Below are positions 18,079 to 27,599 of a stretch of DNA of 64,000 bases, in pieces (position 1 is the stretch's first letter; each line of letters starts with the position of its first letter). Position numbers and translations under genes: made by a program. This DNA is from Anaerocolumna sp. AGMB13025. GTDB taxonomy: Bacteria > Bacillota > Clostridia > Lachnospirales > Lachnospiraceae. The stretch spans positions 4,572,501 to 4,636,500 of the forward strand of contig NZ_CP121445.1 of NCBI RefSeq assembly GCF_029689925.1. Reading direction: 5' to 3'. The notes beneath the pieces are model-generated. The model was not told where the DNA came from. It saw only the letters and a program-made list of their open reading frames with translations, and made no database searches.

Positions 18079-19073
18079 AATATACAAAACGGATCACAGT
18101 ACTGATCATCAGTTTAATCAGTCTTGTGTTATGCATTCTAGCCTCACTGGCTTTTGGGGCACGTTATATCAGTATCCAGGAAGTATTAAACGCTCTGCTG
18201 ACTGCCAATGCTGACTCGATCAATGCACTGGTAGTAAGGGAGCGTATTCCAAGAACTGTATTTGGCATTATTGCCGGGGCTTCCCTTGGAGTATCTGGTG
18301 TTCTTATGCAGGCCATCACCAGGAACCCCATTGCAGATCCCAGCATATTAGGTGTAAATACCGGGGCTTCTCTCTTTGTGGTAAGCGGAATCGCATTTTT
18401 TCATATCAATACCGCCGGACAGTATATCTGGTTTGCTTTAGCCGGGGCTGCCCTAACTGCCGTATTTGTCTATGGAATCGGCTCTATGGGGTCTGGCGGC
18501 GCTACACCGATTAAGCTTGCCCTGGCTGGCGCTGCTACCAGTGCTGCATTATCTTCTTTGGTCAGTGCAATCATACTGCCCAGAACCGAGGTTATGAATG
18601 CCTATAGATTCTGGCAGGTGGGTAGTATAAGCGGTGCCACCTGGGAGGGTATCACAAAGGTACTTCCCCTGCTGCTTATTGGACTTCTGATTGGTATCCT
18701 TTCTGCTCCGGCATTAAATGCCCTTGCCTTAGGAGATGATGTTGCAACAGGCTTAGGCGTTAATACAGGAATTATTCGAATTACCGGTGCCCTGGCAGGA
18801 GTGCTGCTCTGCGGTGCAGTTACCGCTCTGGCTGGACCCATCGGTTTTGTCGGTCTTATGGTCCCCCATATCATGCGTCTGCTCTGGGGTCCTGATTTAC
18901 GCCTTATGATTCCCATGTCGGCTATTGGAGGCGCAATAATTTTAACCATATCAGATGTTATCGGAAGGCTTATCGGTACACCAGGTGAACTGGAAGCAGG
19001 TATTGTAACCGCCTTTTTAGGGGCTCCGATTCTGATTAGTATTGCTATGAGAGCGAAGGTGCGGTCCCTATGA
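18075..19073 (+). CDS. Iron-siderophore ABC transporter permease (FecCD family)
   Basis: 332 residues and about nine to ten membrane segments. FecCD hallmarks are 'RIPRTVFGIIAGASLGVSGVLMQAITRNPIADPSILGVNTGAS' (cut here across residues about 56-98), 'RFWQVGSISGATW' and 'GPIGFVGLMVPHIMRLLWG'. It should form the channel as a heterodimer with the next gene product. Both junctions are ATGA overlaps, so translation is coupled. Confidence 0.95.
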   Translation: MKYTKRITVLIISLISLVLCILASLAFGARYISIQEVLNALLTANADSINALVVRERIPRTVFGIIAGASLGVSGVLMQAITRNPIADPSILGVNTGASLFVVSGIAFFHINTAGQYIWFALAGAALTAVFVYGIGSMGSGGATPIKLALAGAATSAALSSLVSAIILPRTEVMNAYRFWQVGSISGATWEGITKVLPLLLIGLLIGILSAPALNALALGDDVATGLGVNTGIIRITGALAGVLLCGAVTALAGPIGFVGLMVPHIMRLLWGPDLRLMIPMSAIGGAIILTISDVIGRLIGTPGELEAGIVTAFLGAPILISIAMRAKVRSL

Positions 19074-20104
19074 TGAAAAATAATCTTACTATCCTAAAAA
19101 CAGGTTACCGCAGCAGACATTACCGGTATCTAATGGTAACCCTTTTCCTGGTCATACTTACCCTTTCCCTTAGTATTGCTATGCTCTTACTTGGCAATAC
19201 CAGATATCCCCTTAGTGTCGTTATACGGGTTCTGCTAGGGGAAGAAATAAACGGAGCCAGTTTTGCCATTGGCACCATCCGACTTCCCCGGATGCTTTCC
19301 GGTCTTTTAGTAGGATTGGCATTTGGTATGGCGGGCAGTACGTTTCAGACAATGCTTCGCAACCCACTTGCCAGTCCTGATATTATAGGTGTTACTTCCG
19401 GATCGAGTGCGGCAGCTGTTTTTTGTATATTGGTACTGAAAGTAAGCGGAGGTTTGGTATCGGCTGCAGCAGTAATTGCAGGACTTTTCGTGGCTGCTCT
19501 GATCTATTTACTCTCCAAAGGCGGCAGTTTTTCCGGCGGACGTTTGATTCTGATTGGAATTGGAATTCAGGCTATGCTTAATGCTTTTACCTCCTATCTC
19601 TTATTAAAGGCCTCCCAATATGACGTGCCGGGAGCTCTCAGATGGTTAAGCGGCAGTCTTGGCGGGGCACAGATGAAGGATATCCCAATACTTTTTACAG
19701 TGGTCATAATCTTTGGAGTTATAATTATTCTCCTGGGTAAACATCTTAAGATACTGGAATTAGGAGAGCAAACAGCGTTGACACTGGGGGTTCGGACTGA
19801 TGTGACAAGGCTTTTACTCGTACTTAGTTCTGTATGTTTAATCGCTTTTGCCACTGCAGTTACAGGACCTGTTGCATTTGCAGCATTTCTTTCAGGACCG
19901 ATTGCCGCAAGACTGGTCGGTATTGGTACTCCCAATGAACTGCCCTCCGGTTTAGTAGGTGCTTCCTTAGTACTTGGCGCAGATCTCCTCGGACAATTTG
20001 CTTTTCCTTCCAGATATCCGGTAGGCGTGATCACCGGAATTCTTGGAGCTCCTTATCTTCTTTACTTACTTATCCGTATGAACCGAAAGGGAGGGTCATC
20101 ATGA
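19070..20104 (+). CDS. Iron-siderophore ABC transporter permease, second subunit (FecCD family)
   Basis: 344 residues. The same family blocks as the preceding permease appear: 'TIRLPRMLSGLLVGLAFGMAG', 'NPLASPDIIGVTSGSS', 'LRWLSGSLGGAQ' and 'TGPVAFAAFLSGPIAARLVG'. The final block has Ala-Phe where typical members have Gly-Leu; this is common in second subunits. It starts within the stop of the first permease and ends within the start of the ATPase, so the operon is tightly coupled. Confidence 0.95.
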   Translation: MMKNNLTILKTGYRSRHYRYLMVTLFLVILTLSLSIAMLLLGNTRYPLSVVIRVLLGEEINGASFAIGTIRLPRMLSGLLVGLAFGMAGSTFQTMLRNPLASPDIIGVTSGSSAAAVFCILVLKVSGGLVSAAAVIAGLFVAALIYLLSKGGSFSGGRLILIGIGIQAMLNAFTSYLLLKASQYDVPGALRWLSGSLGGAQMKDIPILFTVVIIFGVIIILLGKHLKILELGEQTALTLGVRTDVTRLLLVLSSVCLIAFATAVTGPVAFAAFLSGPIAARLVGIGTPNELPSGLVGASLVLGADLLGQFAFPSRYPVGVITGILGAPYLLYLLIRMNRKGGSS

Positions 20105-20919
20105 AAAAAACACCGGTATTAAAAGCCAGCAATATCGTTGCCGGATATGATAATAAAATAATTCTGGACGACATTACTATAACCATCCCAGCTAATAAAA
20201 TAAGTGTTATTATAGGGGCTAATGCCTGCGGAAAATCTACTTTGCTTAAAACCCTTGCCAGACTCATAAAACCGGTCTCCGGTGATATTCTTCTGGAGGA
20301 TAAAAAAATCCGCGACATTCCTTCTAAACAACTGGCTAAAGTTTTAGGGCTTCTTCCCCAATCTCCGGTAGTGCCGGAAGGGATTGCAGTGGGGGATCTG
20401 GTGGGAAGAGGAAGATTTCCTTATCAGACATTTTTTAAAGGCTGGGAGAAAAAAGACTATGAAGCGGTAGAAGAAGCGTTGGAAATAATGGGTATTACCG
20501 AGCTTGCAAACCGCAGCGTGGATGAACTTTCCGGCGGACAAAGACAAAGAGTGTGGATTGCCATGGCACTTGCCCAGCAGACTGAGATTCTTCTGTTAGA
20601 TGAACCTACTACTTTCCTGGATATTACTTATCAGGTTGAAATTCTTGATTTATTGACAGACCTTAATAAAAGAAGAGGTACTACTATTGTAATGGTACTT
20701 CACGATATCAATTTATCGGCGCGATATGCAGACTATATATTTGCCCTGCAAAAAGGAACGTTGATTCGTGAAGGAACACCGGAAGAAGTTATAACAGAAG
20801 GGTTAATCAAGCAGGTCTTCGGGCTGGATTGTGCTGTTATCAAAGATCCGGTCTCCGGTTCCCCTTTTATCGTGCCAAAGGGACGGCACCATGTGAATAT
20901 GGAGGATATAACTGTTTAA
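20101..20919 (+). CDS. Iron-siderophore ABC transporter ATP-binding protein (FecE/FepC family)
   Basis: 272 residues. Walker A GANACGKST at 39-47, signature LSGGQRQR at 143-150 and Walker B ILLLDEPT at 163-170, followed by the family's typical 'TFLDITYQVEILDLL' and the switch His in 'MVLHDINLSARYAD'. 'LLPQSPVVPEGIAVGDLVGRGR' is the Q-loop region of siderophore importers. It is the last gene of the four-gene operon and is followed by a 20-bp inverted repeat. Confidence 0.96.
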   Translation: MKKTPVLKASNIVAGYDNKIILDDITITIPANKISVIIGANACGKSTLLKTLARLIKPVSGDILLEDKKIRDIPSKQLAKVLGLLPQSPVVPEGIAVGDLVGRGRFPYQTFFKGWEKKDYEAVEEALEIMGITELANRSVDELSGGQRQRVWIAMALAQQTEILLLDEPTTFLDITYQVEILDLLTDLNKRRGTTIVMVLHDINLSARYADYIFALQKGTLIREGTPEEVITEGLIKQVFGLDCAVIKDPVSGSPFIVPKGRHHVNMEDITV

Positions 20920-20970
20920 TAGAAGTTTAGAATTAATTATGTAATCGAACTGTTATATTCATAATTTATC

Positions 20971-21057
20971 AAACAGTAAGTGAATCAAAATTATGTATAT
21001 ATTGACATACCTTTATGTTAAGTTGATGCTATCAATTTTTTGATTCACTTTCTGTTT
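20971..21057. repeat. 20-bp inverted repeat between convergent iron-uptake and RADAR operons
   Basis: Left arm 20971-20990 (aaacagtaagtgaatcaaaa) and right arm 21038-21057 match at 19 of 20 positions, 47-bp loop. It sits between convergent genes, 51 bp after the ATPase stop. It may be a bidirectional terminator, although no clean T-run follows either arm, or a boundary/terminal repeat left by an insertion. The rest of 20920-21172 is plain AT-rich DNA. Confidence 0.7.
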
Positions 21058-21172
21058 ATAATGCTATTTCATCTTTGTAATTCACATGTTATAAGTAGAT
21101 TTTAGCTTCATAGCCTTAAACTAAAATTACTTATTTTTTTCTTTTATTACTATGTATAATAAGTTCTATGAT

Positions 21173-24118
21173 TTAGCGCAATAATTCCAAAAGATTGTTT
21201 ACTTCATATATAAGTTGGACAGGATCTTTAATCTTTTTAATAAAGCTTGCCGACATGCCATATTGTCTGATCTTATCAATCCATAGTATCACATCCTCTT
21301 TACCGTATCCCGCATGCACAAGTGCATGGTAAATATAAGAAAGTTCATTCTCTACATTAGTATTAAAAACCGCAGGGTCATCAGAGTTAACCGTTACTAG
21401 AACTTGTTGCTTCTGATTTGTATCACGATAAGAATTAACTGAATTCAATTTTGTGATATAGTGCTTATATAGACTTTCCACCTCGCCTATTGCAGTATTA
21501 GAGGTAGGATTTGTTTCTATATAAATACCCAGGGATTCAACTTTATCAATGAGCACTTTCTGTAAGTTCTTCAATAAATCCAAGCTGAACTCATTCTTAT
21601 CAATAAGTACCACTCGGTTATATATCTCTTCATAGATGGGACAAAAATGGGTGCAAAGAAGCTTTTCCTTTGTCCACAGAAAAGCACTTTCTTCTAATCC
21701 TGCTTCATACTCTTTACAAAAATAATATTGCTTACCCTTCTTTACTTCTCGTGTTTGTTCAAGTTTCATTCTTGAATAAAATTCCTTGAAAATATTCTCT
21801 GGTTCTTTAAGGAATTTATCCTGATAAACTTCATACAGAATAAATGCGTTGATACCGGATATATCCCTATAAATATCTCTGGCAATTCCGAGAATACGAC
21901 CTTCTAAAGCATCTACATTAATAGAAAGCCGCCTCTTCTGATGTACAAGCATACCCCATAACCACAGCATATCCTCAAGAAATTCAATTAAAGGCATTGC
22001 TACAATTTCATTTTCAGCGTACCAATATTCCAAATCAACACCCAATGCAATTGCATGACCTAATCGATCCCCTGGTTTATAGTTAAATTTGTCAATGACC
22101 TCATCTATATGCCTTAAACCAGAAATCACATGACGATAATCCTCCCCTACATGATAAGTAAACCCCAAGTTTTGGATTCTTTGCGGCTGAACAGTTTTAT
22201 CATACTTTACGTATGGTTTTGTATTTTTTTTTGAACGGGCTTCGAGGAAAACTGGTGAGAACATCCAAGGTTCTGTATCATTTTCATTTGAGGCAGCATC
22301 AATTCCAACAATATATTCATTAAGGTAAGGAATTTCATAACGAAGCTCTTCTATAGCAAAGGCTGCATAGCGTAACTTTCTGCGCCATACGATTATATGA
22401 TTCGAATTCTGCATTTCTCCCGCGGCATATTTTAGCCAACATGCATCACCAAGAGAATTATCCGTATGCCGCATTTTAATAAAATGGAAGACGATACCTA
22501 CTACCGGTATATCAATAGGTTCCTTTAAAAGCTTTCGTTTTAATGTCTCCATTCCATATTGCTCTTCAAAAACCTTTAAGTAATCACCCCTACTCTCCTC
22601 CTCATCCCAAATTCTTATACAAATATCTTTTTCTAGCAATAACTCATAAATATAATCTCTATAAACCTTAAGTATTTTTCTAATATAATCCTTGATTCCT
22701 CTCTTAACCTCTTCTTGAAAAATCTTTGGATTTAATTCATCGATATAATGTTCAGGAATCTCCGGCGCAATCCTCATTTCTATTTTTCGAATATTCTCGA
22801 TTTCCATAAGACTCTTTAAAATAATTTTATAGAAAATATCCTCTTTTGCTACTGCTAGTTTCATTTCCTTTTTAGAACGATTGAAGAAACGCTGAAAATA
22901 ATCTAGACCAAGCACAGCGCTTTCCTGTACTAACTCACTAAAATAATCATTTTTGATTCTTAAATACTGTATAAAAAGCTTCATTAAAAGATAATCCCCG
23001 CCGCACCTCAGATGTTTCATTAATTTATAAAGAAGTATTATTTCAGAGGATGCTCTTCCATGACGAAAATTGCCAAAAACCGTATCAAGTAAAAAATCTC
23101 TTCCACGACCCGAGTACTGTCCGACTGGAATCCATTTTCTTCCCAATATATCTCGGATCTGCAAAAGGAGAGACGGTTCCGTAACCTTTCCGTCCTTCAT
23201 ATCAAGAAGCAAATTCCACACAGTTATACCTTCTGACGAATATACATCAAAAACAAACCGACAGAAACTGTCTTTCGTACCTTTCTGCCCACTTCTATCA
23301 AGATATTCCAGATACTGAGCTACAATAATACGAAAGACCATCGCTTTATATAACCTATCCTGATTAGCACCTTTAAATTCCCATTCGCGCCAAACATCCG
23401 GATCCATCTCCAAAATCCAAAGGAAGTTATAACGAAACCCCGCATTCATATGCAGATGTATCTCCGCCAAACCCTTTTTAAGAATCTCAGCCAGCAAACT
23501 ATCAGCTAGAGAAACCTCCCCCGTCTGGCTAGCAATCTGCCTTTGATCCAGCTCTGCCAGAATGTAAAAAGCCGCTGTCAAAACATCTGTTGCCATTATG
23601 CGATTCATTGTATTCCATATCTCCACCTTATCAAATGCATGATTCACTCCAAGAATATCAGCTCCCAGATATGGATCCTCAGCATTCTTCCAAGTGCGTA
23701 TGGAAAGGATACCGTCACGGAAGGTAAGCAGGGAATTGGCTATACGAAACAAATTATTAAAATAACAGTCACAGATGGCATCGGTATATTCCATCCTGCT
23801 GCCACCCTTACGCACAAAGTCCTGCACATTTTTTAGCATTACATTCTTAGGATAATACAGTTCAAGAAACAGCAACACATCATCAACAGATTTCATAAGC
23901 CTTGTATTATCACTGCAGAGAAAATCAATAAGCTTTTGTCTTGCCCCATCGTACTCAGACTTATATTTCTTCCTTTCTGTATAATCCTCTGCTTTTGTTT
24001 GATAAAGCCGATAATAAGTTGCTCCCACCTTCGCAAGATAATCATCCTTATAAAACGCTTTCTGGATATAGGGCATAAGTAATATACTTAATATCTGATT
24101 CAACCTATACTTGTTCAT
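21173..24118 (-). CDS. rdrB: RdrB-like divergent adenosine deaminase of a RADAR anti-phage system
   Basis: 981 residues from an ATG at 24118, preceded by GGGGG at 6 nt; an in-frame ATG at 24142 would add eight residues and lacks that spacing. All adenosine-deaminase metal and catalytic motifs are present in order (numbers from the longer start): HLH (His229, His231), 'GIDAASNE' (613-620), 'HVGED' (His664, Glu667), 'RLGHA' (His696) and 'NSDDP' (Asp921-Asp922). Spacings are far larger than in a 350-residue housekeeping deaminase, with extra helical sequence between the motifs. RADAR RdrB deaminates ATP/dATP (and was first described as editing RNA) during phage infection, in a large complex with the ATPase RdrA. 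The start overlaps the rdrA stop by 14 nt, so the two are coupled. Identification is by motifs and gene pairing. Confidence 0.87.
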   Translation of the reverse strand: MNKYRLNQILSILLMPYIQKAFYKDDYLAKVGATYYRLYQTKAEDYTERKKYKSEYDGARQKLIDFLCSDNTRLMKSVDDVLLFLELYYPKNVMLKNVQDFVRKGGSRMEYTDAICDCYFNNLFRIANSLLTFRDGILSIRTWKNAEDPYLGADILGVNHAFDKVEIWNTMNRIMATDVLTAAFYILAELDQRQIASQTGEVSLADSLLAEILKKGLAEIHLHMNAGFRYNFLWILEMDPDVWREWEFKGANQDRLYKAMVFRIIVAQYLEYLDRSGQKGTKDSFCRFVFDVYSSEGITVWNLLLDMKDGKVTEPSLLLQIRDILGRKWIPVGQYSGRGRDFLLDTVFGNFRHGRASSEIILLYKLMKHLRCGGDYLLMKLFIQYLRIKNDYFSELVQESAVLGLDYFQRFFNRSKKEMKLAVAKEDIFYKIILKSLMEIENIRKIEMRIAPEIPEHYIDELNPKIFQEEVKRGIKDYIRKILKVYRDYIYELLLEKDICIRIWDEEESRGDYLKVFEEQYGMETLKRKLLKEPIDIPVVGIVFHFIKMRHTDNSLGDACWLKYAAGEMQNSNHIIVWRRKLRYAAFAIEELRYEIPYLNEYIVGIDAASNENDTEPWMFSPVFLEARSKKNTKPYVKYDKTVQPQRIQNLGFTYHVGEDYRHVISGLRHIDEVIDKFNYKPGDRLGHAIALGVDLEYWYAENEIVAMPLIEFLEDMLWLWGMLVHQKRRLSINVDALEGRILGIARDIYRDISGINAFILYEVYQDKFLKEPENIFKEFYSRMKLEQTREVKKGKQYYFCKEYEAGLEESAFLWTKEKLLCTHFCPIYEEIYNRVVLIDKNEFSLDLLKNLQKVLIDKVESLGIYIETNPTSNTAIGEVESLYKHYITKLNSVNSYRDTNQKQQVLVTVNSDDPAVFNTNVENELSYIYHALVHAGYGKEDVILWIDKIRQYGMSASFIKKIKDPVQLIYEVNNLLELLR

Positions 24119-27100
24119 CTCTGACCCCCAGAATAACTTCATCGTAATACTCTTTTAAACCAGCATTTATAGTATCACTTAAAAGTTCCTGCAAATAGGT
24201 GAATCTTTCCCTTCTTTCCCTCTCCTCTAAAGCTGTCTTGTTTATTCTAATCTTATTTCCAATTTCCCCCGACTCCATTCTAATACTTCTACCAGGTCTT
24301 AGTATTTCCATAACTACCTTATACATCTGGTAATAAAACTGATCTATGTATTCTATCTCCTTTACTGATTCTGATGAAACATATTTCAACTCTTCATTTG
24401 CCATACTGTCTGTTGTCTTATTATATTCCATATAGCTACTAAGATATATTGGAACAATCAGTTTAAACAACTCTATGTGCATTATATAGTAACAACCATC
24501 TTTTATATTTTCAGATGTAATAGCATAATCCACACAGTTCACGGCTTCATAATAAGCAGTTTTCCACTTTTTGTAATTACTATCTGAATCTGGTTGGTCC
24601 AGTTCACCTTTTAAGTCCAGAAGTAAACTTCTGACGGCCTCAAGAAGATGAAATATTATTTGCTTTGGCACAGTAACTTTATCCACTCTGCCTGTAAGTT
24701 CATCAATAAAACCGTTAATTTCTATATTAGTTTGACCCTTTATCAGGTCTTTGAACTCCGACAAGCTTTTCAGAAACTTTTCAATATCAAGAATTGTTAC
24801 ATAAATTAACTTTTTTTCAATATTCATCATGCGGGATTTCAAATCTGATAGTATATGTCTAAGCTCTATAACACTGTAAATGTTTGTTTTCCCATCAAAT
24901 ATATATTCACCATAGAAGAATTTCTCTAAATTCTCTCTTTTGTTGTCTGACTTGTTATGTCCTGAGTTTTCATCAAAGAATATCTCTTCCATACTCTGTG
25001 AAAGCTGTGAAAATTGGATATAATCATTATCTTTGAAAACAGCATCCCTTAATACTGTCACAATATTCATACAATATTCCTGTTTTTCTGATTGCAGCTT
25101 GGATTCCTTAGCCTTGCTTCTCTTTTGTTTTTTGAGTTCAAGTGAAAGGATTTCTGCCGGTTTATTCTGCAGATTATAATCCTTGATAAAGTTAGCAATA
25201 CTCCTATCTATCTCATCTTTTACGGCAAGCAGATACGGAAGTTTCACCTTGCCGGGTAATAATAACTGCTCAGCCTCTCTAGAATTGAAACTGTATAAGT
25301 TACTGTAAGCTCGGAATAATAGTACTACTATTTTCCGCAGCCATTCCCAATTGTTCCCATACCAATTTAATATATCATCCTTAGTAATTATACCGTTATC
25401 TGCAAGTTTAGAAGAAAAATAATGCAGATAAGTATAAGTAAATTTCTGACTATCCAGATCCATATATGAAAAACTTTCCACAACCTGTAAGACTTTCTCA
25501 TAATGATAAAAGAAATACCTTGCTCCGCCTGTCCAATCACTTTTAACAAAAGTACCTCCGTCAAACACATAACGGTTTAAAAAGATGGACAGTTCTTCTG
25601 TCCCATGTATTCTGGTTCTTTTCGGACATATTATTCTGTCGCACATATTATCCAGTTCAAGCAATACATTTTCAGTAAAGAATAATAGGGAAAAAAGAGA
25701 GAGGGTCTGTGGGATAAATATCCTTTTCTCTTCTTCAATTGAATAAATCCCAAAATCACTATCAACCCTATTAACCAGATAGCTGTAGTTTAAATACATA
25801 TTCCATTGATTATGATGGTGTAAAAACAGGTTATCCACCATTTCATTAATCTCGGTCAGTTTAATTCCGATGCTATCATTAGCATTCAATATGTTAAAAA
25901 TGAAATGCTTTACCTGATTATAGATATGGTTTTGAAAATACTTTACCTCAGTATCCTTGTTTGCATCTTGTTTGCTTAAAACGTCTAGGTACCTGGTTTT
26001 ATATAATGTCAAATAATTGAGGAACTCTTCCAATATAAAGTAACCATTAGAAATCTGTCTCGATGTATCTCCCAAAAAATCCATAAAAAAACTATTAAAA
26101 TTATTATTGTAGTATAGAAAATTACTTTTACCCGATGATACATTCAAAAAACGGTTAATCATCCGATTTAGTTCCTCTTCCAAATTTAATTCATTGTAAA
26201 TAAAACTTTTCTTTCGTTCTACATTTTTAAAACATTCTAGATAGTAGCTATAGGCTGGTGGTAATATCTTATTTAGATACATCTTGGCCATTTGCTGAAG
26301 ATTATCCTTGTTTTCATGCTGGGATTGTTGCTGATAAGCTTGTGTCGCCTCCAGTTCCTTTCTGTTATCTATTTTTAAATCGCCCCATATCTCATTACGA
26401 AGATAGTTTTCTATGACTGTTAAGAACATTTCTTCATCCGCCGTAATAATGACCACAATATTAGGATGTGCAAGATATTTGGTAATAACAGACAAGAGAT
26501 ATACCGCCTTTTTCGGGGATAGATCGACATCATCAAACATAAAATAGAGTAACGGAAGCTCCTCAGCAGAATTGGGGGAACACTTACCGACTGTATTAGA
26601 TATAGCTGAGCCTCTTGGTTCAGCTTCCATAAGAGCCTCAATCAACTTTGTCCAGAAGCTTGTAAGGTTTTTTGCAAGCTTATAACTGTTAAGTGCCTGC
26701 TTAGCAGAATTCCCAGTTGCATCATAAAAAGAACTGTCCTTATACGGGTTATAATTTTGTGAAAAACACAGTTCATTCAACAGTTTTAACTGTTCTCTCA
26801 AAGGATTACCGTTTTGGAACCTACAATTTGAAAAAAAATCAGAATCTGTTTGGCAGTTTTTCTTTTCAATCCTAGCTTCTACATCATTTACAACTTCGTC
26901 TAACAATGCCATAATCCAACCTAATATATTATCGTTACCCGGAATCATTTCCGGCATAATTACGGGAAAAACATAATCACCGTTCTTCTTCTGCTCAATC
27001 ATATGTTTTAAGGTAAACAGGGCCGATGTCTTACCAGTTCCCCTTTTCCCAAATATAGAAAAAACGCTATCATACATCAGATTGTATTGATACCGTTCTT

Positions 27101-27275
27101 CTCCAATTCGCCATGATTTTCTGTCGAATATATCACGCCTATGCTTTTCTAAATGCTCCATTAAATTCGTGTAAGTTGGAAATACGCTTTCCAACTGACG
27201 AGACTTTAAAATCTTAATTCCCATCTTATCTGGTACTAACCGATAATTCTCATCAGTTTGCCTTTCATATTGCAT
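24105..27275 (-). CDS. rdrA: RdrA-like P-loop ATPase of a RADAR anti-phage system
   Basis: 1056 residues, no membrane segments. An AAA-like P-loop module lies near the N-terminus: Walker A GKRGTGKTS at residues 76-84 and Walker B 'LLYFMFDDVD' at 242-251, followed by 'VVIITADEEMF' (sensor-1-like). The remaining 750 residues are helix-rich and not recognisable by eye. A large N-terminal P-loop ATPase directly upstream of, and overlapping, a giant divergent adenosine deaminase is the RADAR arrangement. In characterised systems RdrA forms a ring that senses infection and activates or recruits RdrB. Codons are more AT-rich than in the neighbouring iron operon, which fits acquisition by transfer. 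It lies 42 nt after the 93-residue gene. Alternative: another P-loop defence ATPase, but the RdrB partner argues against this. Confidence 0.85.
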   Translation of the reverse strand: MQYERQTDENYRLVPDKMGIKILKSRQLESVFPTYTNLMEHLEKHRRDIFDRKSWRIGEERYQYNLMYDSVFSIFGKRGTGKTSALFTLKHMIEQKKNGDYVFPVIMPEMIPGNDNILGWIMALLDEVVNDVEARIEKKNCQTDSDFFSNCRFQNGNPLREQLKLLNELCFSQNYNPYKDSSFYDATGNSAKQALNSYKLAKNLTSFWTKLIEALMEAEPRGSAISNTVGKCSPNSAEELPLLYFMFDDVDLSPKKAVYLLSVITKYLAHPNIVVIITADEEMFLTVIENYLRNEIWGDLKIDNRKELEATQAYQQQSQHENKDNLQQMAKMYLNKILPPAYSYYLECFKNVERKKSFIYNELNLEEELNRMINRFLNVSSGKSNFLYYNNNFNSFFMDFLGDTSRQISNGYFILEEFLNYLTLYKTRYLDVLSKQDANKDTEVKYFQNHIYNQVKHFIFNILNANDSIGIKLTEINEMVDNLFLHHHNQWNMYLNYSYLVNRVDSDFGIYSIEEEKRIFIPQTLSLFSLLFFTENVLLELDNMCDRIICPKRTRIHGTEELSIFLNRYVFDGGTFVKSDWTGGARYFFYHYEKVLQVVESFSYMDLDSQKFTYTYLHYFSSKLADNGIITKDDILNWYGNNWEWLRKIVVLLFRAYSNLYSFNSREAEQLLLPGKVKLPYLLAVKDEIDRSIANFIKDYNLQNKPAEILSLELKKQKRSKAKESKLQSEKQEYCMNIVTVLRDAVFKDNDYIQFSQLSQSMEEIFFDENSGHNKSDNKRENLEKFFYGEYIFDGKTNIYSVIELRHILSDLKSRMMNIEKKLIYVTILDIEKFLKSLSEFKDLIKGQTNIEINGFIDELTGRVDKVTVPKQIIFHLLEAVRSLLLDLKGELDQPDSDSNYKKWKTAYYEAVNCVDYAITSENIKDGCYYIMHIELFKLIVPIYLSSYMEYNKTTDSMANEELKYVSSESVKEIEYIDQFYYQMYKVVMEILRPGRSIRMESGEIGNKIRINKTALEERERRERFTYLQELLSDTINAGLKEYYDEVILGVRDEQV

Positions 27276-27317
27276 TCTTTAGCTCCCCCTATTCTTATGT
27301 TTATAACAAAAATCTTC

Positions 27318-27599
27318 TCATTTACTTACCTTAAGCTTAGTGCCACTTTTGGGTTTCCTAGGTATATGATCTATCACTCTAATCGGTCTTGCTTGATTTA
27401 CAGCTATGTTATCCAATAAAGGATTATTTTTTGCTTTCTCATTCTGAATCATACGTCTTATCTCAATTATATCAATATCCTTAGCAACACCAAATACCTC
27501 GATAAGATTTCCGTTATTCTGCATTGACTTTTTCTGAGTCATAGCATTTGCTACCGACTTTCTGCCGCCAATACTTAATACTGCATCTTTCTTAACCAT
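27318..27599 (-). CDS. Small basic protein, first gene of the RADAR operon, unknown function
   Basis: 93 residues with AAAGGAG 7 nt before the ATG. It is Lys/Arg-rich at both ends ('MVKKD', 'GRKSVANAMTQKKS', 'IPRKPKSGTKLKVSK') with an acidic/hydrophobic middle ('VFGVAKDIDIIEIRRMIQNEK') that should form a helix. There is no signal peptide, membrane segment, Cys motif or known DNA-binding motif. It is unlike the membrane-type accessory proteins (SLATT, Csx27) reported with some RADAR operons. The disordered basic ends could bind nucleic acid or a phage component, or it could be a regulator or scaffold; these are guesses. It is in the same transcription unit as rdrA (42-nt gap). Confidence 0.8.
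   Translation of the reverse strand: MVKKDAVLSIGGRKSVANAMTQKKSMQNNGNLIEVFGVAKDIDIIEIRRMIQNEKAKNNPLLDNIAVNQARPIRVIDHIPRKPKSGTKLKVSK

Noticed and set aside
20920..21172. A third RADAR accessory gene of the SLATT or Csx27 type downstream of rdrB
   Set aside because: The spacer has no open frame of useful length; only an inverted repeat is present. The membrane-type accessory genes are absent.
21173..24118. Housekeeping adenosine or AMP deaminase
   Set aside because: The protein is about three times too long, motif spacings are very different, and it is translationally coupled to a large P-loop ATPase.
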